From assembly GCA_024687845.1 (NCBI GenBank), contig JAILEL010000119.1:1-40160 (forward strand): a DNA stretch of 40,160 nucleotides, in the 5' to 3' direction. This DNA comes from Eubacterium sp. (lineage in GTDB: Bacteria; Bacillota_A; Clostridia; Lachnospirales; Lachnospiraceae). Of this stretch, positions 1 to 6,258 are shown in pieces (within the stretch, counting starts at the first letter, position 1; each line of letters begins with the position of its first letter). A program made the position numbers and the translations under genes. The notes beneath the pieces are model-generated. The model was not told where the DNA came from. It was given only the letters and a program-made list of their open reading frames with translations, and made no database searches.

Positions 1-176
1 AAAAGCTTTCTTCCTGTTATTCCTTTAAGGTACTTGACGATGACTGTTACAGAAAGCTTCGGTGGTGCAGTAATAAAACAATGTACATGGTCGCATTCTC
101 CACATTCAAACATTTGAACTGTAAAGCCTTTCTCATCAGCAATCTGCTGTACCAGTTCTTTTAAATATGCTTCAAC
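1..176 (-). pseudogene. IS200/IS605-family TnpA transposase fragment
   Basis: Read on the minus strand, this stretch encodes a continuous segment typical of the middle of IS200/IS605 Y1 transposases. It contains a DHVH motif (the HUH metal-binding pair) followed by APPKLS and VKYLKGITGRK, which match the family pattern. The usual N-terminal region with the YHLVFVTKYRR-like motif is absent. The homologous reading frame stops being recognisable where the palindromic repeat begins (position 177), and an in-frame TGA lies about 20 bases further upstream of the coding strand. The gene is therefore truncated or interrupted at its 5' end. The catalytic tyrosine would lie beyond the left edge of the window and cannot be assessed. 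A GTG within the repeat could in principle start a shortened product, but the missing beta strand makes activity unlikely. Confidence 0.8.
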
Positions 177-403
177 GTTACTATTCACAGTTCATGAGAT
201 AAGTAACAAAAATGACTGCTTGCAGGCACTTTTTGTTTACTTATCTCATGATACCTGTGAAGCAGGAACTCAAAAAGTATGATTCAGTGCCTCCGAAGGA
301 GGCAATAGAACATCGAATATTAGGCTTATTTAAGCTTGCTTAATAATAAGCCATATTCGATGTGGACTTAAGAATGCTTTTTGAGTTAACTGTGAATAGT
401 AAC
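177..403. repeat. Long copy of a palindromic repeat element (227 bp)
   Basis: The ends are a perfect 16-bp inverted repeat, GTTACTATTCACAGTT and AACTGTGAATAGTAAC. The first 59 bases and last 20 bases match the shorter copy at 18462-18540 with one mismatch. A 148-bp segment (236-383) is extra. The element can fold strongly: 193-206 pairs with 237-250 (14 bp), 288-294 pairs with 298-304 around a GAA loop, and 311-330 pairs with 345-362 with a small bulge. It directly abuts the truncated transposase fragment. No coding sequence is seen inside it. It resembles a non-autonomous palindromic mobile element (MITE- or REP-like); that assignment is inferred. Confidence 0.8.
236..383. repeat. 148-bp nested segment inside the long repeat copy
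   Basis: This segment is absent from the copy at 18462-18540. It is bounded by the direct repeat CTTTTTG at 229-235 and 377-383. That is what a nested insertion with a 7-bp duplication would leave; equally, recombination between the two CTTTTTG copies could have deleted it from the short form. It holds two hairpins, one with the 7-bp TGCCTCC/GGAGGCA stem and one with an 18-bp CATCGAATAT...ATATTCGATG stem carrying a 2-nt bulge. Confidence 0.6.
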
Positions 404-417
404 TATACATAAAAAAA

Positions 418-460
418 TTAGCACTCACCTATTGACAGTGCTAGTAATTAGTGGTATAAC
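418..460 (+). promoter_or_regulatory. Sigma-A promoter with CIRCE operator for hsp20
   Basis: TTAGCACTC (418-426), nine bases, then CAGTGCTAG (436-444) matches the CIRCE consensus TTAGCACTC-N9-GAGTGCTAA, with the left arm perfect and seven of nine bases in the right arm. A TTGACA -35 box (432-437) lies between and within the arms, and TATAAC (455-460) follows after exactly 17 bp. CIRCE is the binding site of the heat-shock repressor HrcA, so bound repressor would cover the -35 box. This predicts heat-inducible transcription of the small heat-shock gene downstream. Confidence 0.88.
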
Positions 461-569
461 ATAATCAGAACAAAGGAACAGAGAAGATTCCGATACAGAA
501 TCCAAACACTCCTTCCCTTGCTCATGAAACTTATTTAAATATATTTTTCTTGAGAAGGAGGAATGACTT

Positions 570-1016
570 ATGTTGTTACCAAGTATTTTTGGAGAAAGTT
601 TATTGGATGATTGGATGGATTTCCCAAAGATGGATTTCGGAGATGTTGACCGAAAACTGTATGGGAAGAGAGCAGCACAGGTAATGAAGACAGATGTGCA
701 TGAACATGATGACAAGTACGAGCTGGATATTGATCTGCCAGGTTTTAAAAAGGACGAAATAAAGCTTGCGCTTGAAAATGGTTATCTTTCGGTGAGTGCT
801 TCCAAGGGACTTGATAAGGAAAAGAAGGATAAAAAGGGAAGAGTCATACGTCAGGAACGTTATTCAGGTTCTATGCAGAGAAGCTTCTATGTAGGTGAGG
901 CTGTAACAAAGGAAGATGTTAAGGCAAAGTATGAGGATGGAGTTCTGAAACTTATAATTCCGAAGAATGAACCTGAAAAGCTTCCAGAAAAACAATATAT
1001 AGCTATTGAAGGATAA
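570..1016 (+). CDS. hsp20: Small heat-shock protein, Hsp20/alpha-crystallin family
   Basis: The 148-residue product is a typical bacterial small heat-shock chaperone, an ATP-independent holdase that binds unfolding proteins in the cytoplasm. The alpha-crystallin domain runs from about residue 38 (KTDVHEHDDKYELDIDLPGF) to about residue 138. It shows the conserved ELDIDLPGF strand, the YSGSMQRSFYVG segment and the near-C-terminal VLKLIIPKN motif. The ATG is preceded by AAGGAGG with good spacing. The gene stands alone, with its own CIRCE promoter upstream and a strong hairpin terminator immediately downstream. A charged KEKKDKKGR loop is ordinary for the family. Confidence in family and start is high; the client proteins are unknown. 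Confidence 0.96.
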   Translation: MLLPSIFGESLLDDWMDFPKMDFGDVDRKLYGKRAAQVMKTDVHEHDDKYELDIDLPGFKKDEIKLALENGYLSVSASKGLDKEKKDKKGRVIRQERYSGSMQRSFYVGEAVTKEDVKAKYEDGVLKLIIPKNEPEKLPEKQYIAIEG

Positions 1017-1029
1017 CATAGTCCACTAG

Positions 1030-1077
1030 GAGCTGCCCATAGCAGAGCGAAGAGTTCTGTTATGAGCAGCTCTTTTT
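1030..1077 (+). terminator. Rho-independent terminator of hsp20
   Basis: A 17-bp stem pairs 1030-1046 (GAGCTGCCCATAGCAGA) with 1056-1072 (TCTGTTATGAGCAGCTC), with one mismatch and one G-U pair. The loop is 9 nt and is followed by TTTTT at 1073-1077. It lies 14 bases after the hsp20 stop and ends the transcript before the kinase operon. Confidence 0.93.
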
Positions 1078-1140
1078 ACTTTCAGCTTTATACTTTCACT
1101 ACAAAAATCAAGTGGCACTATCACATATTTGATGTTAAAA

Positions 1141-1169
1141 TATACATAGTGCTTCGCAGCTTTTATAAT
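1141..1169 (+). promoter_or_regulatory. Candidate sigma-A promoter for the hybrid-kinase operon
   Basis: TATAAT at 1164-1169 has TATACA (four of six matches to TTGACA) at 1141-1146 with 17-bp spacing. It sits between the hsp20 terminator and the first kinase start at 1203, giving a leader of roughly 25-30 bases. The -10 box is perfect and the -35 box is weak. Confidence 0.5.
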
Positions 1170-1202
1170 CCTGGAGTTATAGTTAAAGGGGATGACAGTT
1201 TT

Positions 1203-3512
1203 ATGCTGAAATACAACATAGATTTTGAAATAATGGGTATGATGATAATGCTTGTCATGATCTACTTTTTTCATGCGAATTATGACATCTCCACAAGAAG
1301 TGCCAAGGCCTTCAGCAGGCTTATGATTTATATTCTGATAGCTGAAATACTGGATATGACTACGGCCTTTACGTTTTCACTTGAAGATCCCAGATTTAAT
1401 CTGATCAACCTTATTCTGAATACTGCATATTATATGAATGCAGCTGCTACAGCAGTGGGATTTGAAGGCTATATCACCAGCTACATAGAAGTTGTTGTAA
1501 AGAATAAAACATATGATTTGGTGAGAAGGGTAATATTTGTTATCTATGTAATACATGGATTAACTAACCCATTTACAAAACTCGCATTTTATTTTGATGA
1601 AAATGGATTATATCAGCATGGACCTGTATACATTTTAGGATATATTATTCCTGCACTTTATATGATGTCTGCGCTTTATCATATTTTTCGTTATCGAGAA
1701 TGCTTTGAGAAAAAACAATGGATATCAAGTGTTACATTTATTTTTGTGGTCTTTATTGTAATGTTCCTTCAGGCATTCTTCCTTTCGGACATGTATCTGA
1801 CCTATGGTCTTATACCAGTTGCGTTGCTGATTATTCTTTTCACGCTCGAAACTCCTGATTATCGTAAGCTTATGAACACCCTCGACGAGCTGGAGGTGGC
1901 AAAACAGGAGGCCTGGCATGCAAATCAGGTTAAGACTGACTTCCTAGCAAACATGTCACATGAGATTCGAACTCCTATAAATGCAGTTCTGGGCTTTGAT
2001 GAAATGATTCTTCGTGAGAGCAATGAAGCTAATACTCTCAAGTATGCCACTAATATCAAAAGCAGTGGTCAATCCCTGCTGTCCCTGATAAATGATATTC
2101 TTGATCTTTCCAAGATTGAGGCAGGGAAAATGGATATCATTCCGCAGGAATATGACATTGTAGAAATGGTTTCTACACTTGTTAAACAGGTCGCTCCAAG
2201 GGCAAATGATAAGGGGCTTTCTCTAAATCTTGACATTGATAGTAAGATACCACGTAAGCTGGTGGGGGATGATGTCAGAATATCACAGGTTCTTACCAAC
2301 CTTCTTACGAATGCTGTTAAATACACTCAGAAGGGTGAAATCACATTTCAGATTAAGGCTGAGAAACCGGCTGACAAAGAAGTCTATCTCCTTTTTGCAG
2401 TAAGAGATACGGGTGTTGGAATCAAGGAAGAGAATACAGCAATGCTATTCTCAGAATTCAGTCGTATAGAAGATTCTAATTCAAGAGCGATAGAGGGAAC
2501 AGGTCTGGGACTTCCGATATCCATGAAATTCCTGAATCTTATGGGAAGCAGATTAGAAGTTAAGAGCGTTTTTGGTGAAGGCTCCGTTTTCTATTTCTTC
2601 CTTACACAGAAAGTGGCTGATGCTGAACCAATCGGTGATTTTGAACAGGCCAGAGAAAAGCTCAGCAGTTCAGTTAGCGTATTCAGGGAGAATTTTACAG
2701 CACCAGACGCACATATTCTTGTTGTAGATGATGTAGATATGAATCTGAAAGTTTTTGCAGGGCTTCTGAATAAGTCCGGACTCCGTATTGATACAGCTTC
2801 CAGTGGAGCTGAAGCTATAGAAATGATTAAAGAAAATGATTATGACTGCATCTTCATGGACCATCAGATGCCTGTCATGGATGGAATAGAGACGCTTGAA
2901 AAGCTGCAAAGTTATCCGGAATTTGTTGCTAAAAAGACTCCAGTAGTAGCACTTACAGCAAATGCGATTTCCGGTGCAAGAGAAATGTATCTCAGCAAGG
3001 GCTTTTCGGATTATCTTTCTAAACCAATAAATGGCTGGGAGCTTTCAGAAATTCTTTTTAAATGGCTTCCAAAGGATAAAATTAAAGAAGCGGAAGATGA
3101 GATATTGGAGTTCATGCCTTCTGGTGAGTCATACGATTATTCAGATGTAACAGGTACGATTACAAAACTAGAAGAGCTTGGGGTGGATGTAAGATCCGGC
3201 CTTGTATATGCGATGGATGATGAAGACTTCTATCTTGAACTATTAGAGGATTTTATGAATTCCTCAGATGTCAGAATAGCTGAATTAAATGATAGATATT
3301 CTGAAAAGGAATGGAAGGATTATGAAATCAAAGTACATGCTCTTAAAAGCTTGTTAAAAACAATAGGTATGAATAATCTTTCCGAAGAAGCAAAGACTCT
3401 GGAAATGGCATCAAAAAATGGGGACGAGGCTTTTATAGAGTCGAATCATAATGCTTTTGTGGATCATTATATGGATATGATTACAAAATTTGAAGGCATT
3501 ATTGGGGAATAA
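1203..3512 (+). CDS. Membrane hybrid histidine kinase (7TM-like sensor, HisKA, HATPase, REC, HPt)
   Basis: A 769-residue multistep phosphorelay sensor kinase of the inner membrane. About seven hydrophobic helices fill residues 1-220. HisKA follows with the phospho-accepting His253 in SHEIRTPIN, then HATPase_c with NLLTNAVKYT, DTGVGI and GTGLGL boxes. A receiver domain begins at ILVVDDVDMN with Asp553 in FMDHQMP, and a C-terminal HPt carries His712 in VHALKS. All phosphotransfer residues are intact. The reading frame extends upstream to 1062, but that start lies inside the terminator hairpin. The ATG at 1203 has AAAGGGG upstream and begins a clean membrane helix. It is followed by two further hybrid kinases. 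The ligand is unknown and no DNA-binding partner is encoded nearby. Confidence 0.9.
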   Translation: MLKYNIDFEIMGMMIMLVMIYFFHANYDISTRSAKAFSRLMIYILIAEILDMTTAFTFSLEDPRFNLINLILNTAYYMNAAATAVGFEGYITSYIEVVVKNKTYDLVRRVIFVIYVIHGLTNPFTKLAFYFDENGLYQHGPVYILGYIIPALYMMSALYHIFRYRECFEKKQWISSVTFIFVVFIVMFLQAFFLSDMYLTYGLIPVALLIILFTLETPDYRKLMNTLDELEVAKQEAWHANQVKTDFLANMSHEIRTPINAVLGFDEMILRESNEANTLKYATNIKSSGQSLLSLINDILDLSKIEAGKMDIIPQEYDIVEMVSTLVKQVAPRANDKGLSLNLDIDSKIPRKLVGDDVRISQVLTNLLTNAVKYTQKGEITFQIKAEKPADKEVYLLFAVRDTGVGIKEENTAMLFSEFSRIEDSNSRAIEGTGLGLPISMKFLNLMGSRLEVKSVFGEGSVFYFFLTQKVADAEPIGDFEQAREKLSSSVSVFRENFTAPDAHILVVDDVDMNLKVFAGLLNKSGLRIDTASSGAEAIEMIKENDYDCIFMDHQMPVMDGIETLEKLQSYPEFVAKKTPVVALTANAISGAREMYLSKGFSDYLSKPINGWELSEILFKWLPKDKIKEAEDEILEFMPSGESYDYSDVTGTITKLEELGVDVRSGLVYAMDDEDFYLELLEDFMNSSDVRIAELNDRYSEKEWKDYEIKVHALKSLLKTIGMNNLSEEAKTLEMASKNGDEAFIESNHNAFVDHYMDMITKFEGIIGE

Positions 3513-3537
3513 CAATTTACAAGGCGCAGAACCGGAA

Positions 3538-3567
3538 GTGTATTCTGAGTTAACCGCGAGTAGTAAC
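3538..3567. repeat. Short degenerate copy of the palindromic repeat
   Basis: The 30-base segment aligns with the short copy at 31338-31369 over TATTCTGAGTTAACC followed by a variant of GAATAGTAAC (here GAGTAGTAAC). Both ends are eroded compared with the 16-bp termini of the long copies. It lies between two kinase genes without disrupting either. Confidence 0.65.
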
Positions 3568-3597
3568 AAAAAATAAAAGGTATTTTGTGAGGGATAT

Positions 3598-6210
3598 ATG
3601 TCAAGTGAGGGTGGAAAAGGAGGAGTGTTCCAGACATCTCCTCTGATGATTTTATTAACTTATACAGTACTCTGTTGTGGACTCATAACAGAGATTCTTT
3701 TGATGTCATGGGAACTGTGGGCGATACCTCTGCTTCTCAGCGGTGTAGTTGTGAGCTGGGTATTGCATATTCTGCAGTCCGTTTCGGAAAGGGTGAGGAT
3801 TTGGACCTGCACGCTTCTGATGATGGCATCTTTTTTCTTTTATGGAATCCATGAAACAAGTGCATTTGACATGGGTTATCTTATGATCATTCTGATAATG
3901 ATCTACACGACAACGGGAGAAATCGGAATCATTTACGTATGTCAGGCTACGTATTATGCCACGCTTCTATATGACATTATTATTATGACTATGGGTGGAA
4001 CCAGGTGGAGCAATCTTCTTGTATCAAGAACCATTTTACATGTTGCTTTGATGTTCATAGCTGGCTGGCTGGCCCGTACCATTATTAGAAACTGGGCAGC
4101 TCTTTTCGGCAAATCTGGCGAGAAGATAGCAGAACTTAATGAGAGCACCAACCGAATGAACTCATTTATGGCAAATCTTTCTCATGAGCTTCGTACCCCT
4201 GTAAATGCAATTCTTGGAATCACTAATATCATGATTGATAAGGAAAAAAGTCCGGAGCTGAGAGACAATATGGCTGAGGTTCTGAATGCCGGAAATCGTC
4301 TTGCCGATCAGGTTGGAGACATTCTTGATTATTCTGAAATTGAAATGGATAGTCTTGTGGTTAATAGTAGTGACTATATGATTGCATCTGTTCTAAATGA
4401 CCTGGCCACTGAGATAAGACCTGCAATGCCTGATGAGCTGGAGTTGGTTATTGATGTAGATGCGGAAATTCCGGCGGTGCTCAGTGGTGATGCAGTAAAA
4501 CTCAGGAAGATACTTTATCATCTGATACATAATGGTCTTAAATATACTAAAGAAGGTGGAGTGTATGTTAAGCTCAGCAGTATAAAGCAGGAATATGGAA
4601 TTAATCTATGTCTTGAGGTTACAGATACAGGAGTAGGAATGACAAAGGATGAGCTGGATAGAATATATAACCGTTTCTATCAGGCACAGTCAGGAAGAGA
4701 GATACGTTCCGGTGGTCTTGGAATATCAATGGTTATTGTTTATGGTTTTGTCCGTGCGTTAGGTGGCTTTATCACAATAAACAGCGAGCCAGATAAGGGG
4801 ACAACTATAAGAGTCAGCATTCCTCAGAAGGTGGTGGATGACAGCAGATGTATGGCATTAGAAGATGACACCAGGATTTCCCTTGGTGCTTATCTGGATA
4901 TGACGAAATACAAGAACCCGGAAGTCAGAGAATTCTATAACAAGATGATACTGAGTATAGTTCAGGGGCTAAAAACCACTATGCATTGGGTAGATAAAGA
5001 AGAAGATCTTGAAAAGCTTCTGGAGAAGGTGAACCTTACACATCTTTTTGTAGCTGAGGAGGAATATAATAGAAGTAAGGAGCTTCTTAGAAAACTTGAA
5101 ACTAAGATGAAGGTTGTTGTTATAGCCAAGGAATCCTTTAAACTTCCAGAGGGTTCTAATGCAGAAATCATGCCAAAACCATTTTACTGTATTCCTGTTG
5201 TATCTGTGCTTAATTCAGGAATTAATGATATCAAACCTGTTAAGAAGAAACTGAAATGCAACGGAGTCAGAGCTCTTGTGGTAGATGATGAGCCAATGAA
5301 TCTTAGTGTTGCAAGAGGAATCTTCAGAAGATATGGAATGGAAGTCAGTACAGCACCTTCTGGAGAAGAAGCAATCAGCCTTTGTATCAGAAATGATTAT
5401 GATGTGATATTTATGGATCATATGATGCCGGGGATGGATGGTGTGGAAGCTATGAAGCACATCCGTAATGATGGTTTAAAGAACAGAAAGAGCTTTATAA
5501 TAATTGCCCTTACAGCTAATGCACTAAGTACAGCTAAGGAGATGTTTATCGCAGAAGGCTTTGATGGCTTTGTAAGTAAGCCGGTAGAACTAAGTGAACT
5601 TGAAAGAGTGCTGAAGAATGCACTTCCAGAGAACATGATCACATATGAAGACATTGAAGAGGCGTCAGCTCAAAAACAGAAGTCAGATAAAGTGACAGAA
5701 GATGCTGAATCTAAAGCTGATTCAGAAGAAACAATAAATGCTGACTCGGAAGAGACAATAAGTACTGAATCAGAAGAAAATGAAGTTACAGATTCTGAGA
5801 TGACAGAAACGGATATCTTTAAAAATGCTGGTATAGATACCTCAGTCGGTCTTCATTACTGTGAGCAGGATGAGGAATTATATAGTGAACTTCTGAAACA
5901 GTATTTTGATGAATCGTCCGAAAAGAAGGCAAAGCTGGAGAAATGTCTTCAGGAAAAAGATATGAAGAATTATTCAATCTATGTACATGCGCTAAAGAGT
6001 ACTTCACGTATGATTGGAGCGGAGGAGCTTTCTGAAAAGGCTAAAGCTCTTGAGCTTGCTGCAAAGGAAGGAAATATAGAATTCGTGGAACAAAATCATG
6101 ATGAGATGATGACTAGATATAATGAAGTGATAGATGCTATCTCCTCGGTTAATGATTTTGAGTCAGAAGAAGATGACGAAATCCTGGAATTCTTCCCGGA
6201 GGAAGAGTGA
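3598..6210 (+). CDS. Membrane hybrid histidine kinase with pseudo-receiver-like segment, REC and HPt
   Basis: An 870-residue inner-membrane hybrid kinase. About six hydrophobic helices occupy residues 10-180. HisKA has His196 in SHELRTPVN. HATPase_c shows HNGLKYT, DTGVGM and GGLGIS boxes. Residues about 425-550 form an alpha/beta segment that looks like a receiver without the phospho-acceptor pattern. A canonical receiver follows (ALVVDDEPMN, Asp607 in FMDHMMP), then a Ser/Glu/Asp-rich linker, then an HPt with His797 in VHALKS. The ATG has GAGGG four bases upstream. The linker contains near-identical octads reading ADSEETIN and ADSEETIS, unusual for this family. The gene lies 85 bp after the first kinase and 48 bp before the third, so one transcript is likely. 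The signal sensed is unknown. Confidence 0.88.
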   Translation: MSSEGGKGGVFQTSPLMILLTYTVLCCGLITEILLMSWELWAIPLLLSGVVVSWVLHILQSVSERVRIWTCTLLMMASFFFYGIHETSAFDMGYLMIILIMIYTTTGEIGIIYVCQATYYATLLYDIIIMTMGGTRWSNLLVSRTILHVALMFIAGWLARTIIRNWAALFGKSGEKIAELNESTNRMNSFMANLSHELRTPVNAILGITNIMIDKEKSPELRDNMAEVLNAGNRLADQVGDILDYSEIEMDSLVVNSSDYMIASVLNDLATEIRPAMPDELELVIDVDAEIPAVLSGDAVKLRKILYHLIHNGLKYTKEGGVYVKLSSIKQEYGINLCLEVTDTGVGMTKDELDRIYNRFYQAQSGREIRSGGLGISMVIVYGFVRALGGFITINSEPDKGTTIRVSIPQKVVDDSRCMALEDDTRISLGAYLDMTKYKNPEVREFYNKMILSIVQGLKTTMHWVDKEEDLEKLLEKVNLTHLFVAEEEYNRSKELLRKLETKMKVVVIAKESFKLPEGSNAEIMPKPFYCIPVVSVLNSGINDIKPVKKKLKCNGVRALVVDDEPMNLSVARGIFRRYGMEVSTAPSGEEAISLCIRNDYDVIFMDHMMPGMDGVEAMKHIRNDGLKNRKSFIIIALTANALSTAKEMFIAEGFDGFVSKPVELSELERVLKNALPENMITYEDIEEASAQKQKSDKVTEDAESKADSEETINADSEETISTESEENEVTDSEMTETDIFKNAGIDTSVGLHYCEQDEELYSELLKQYFDESSEKKAKLEKCLQEKDMKNYSIYVHALKSTSRMIGAEELSEKAKALELAAKEGNIEFVEQNHDEMMTRYNEVIDAISSVNDFESEEDDEILEFFPEEE

Positions 6211-6258
6211 ATAAAGATAAACAATAGAAAAGTAAAGATAAACACGTGAGGGATACAA

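Noticed and set aside
177..403. Possible CRISPR array or riboswitch from the clustered palindromes
   Set aside because: There are no regularly spaced identical repeats with spacers, and the same sequence recurs at other intergenic sites, fitting a dispersed repeat rather than an array or a gene-specific aptamer.
425..715. A 96-codon minus-strand frame over the hsp20 promoter
   Set aside because: It overlaps the promoter, CIRCE site and the 5' part of hsp20 in antisense and has no family features.
1062..1202. A longer N-terminus for the first hybrid kinase
   Set aside because: It would start within the hsp20 terminator stem and upstream of the candidate promoter, with no ribosome binding site.
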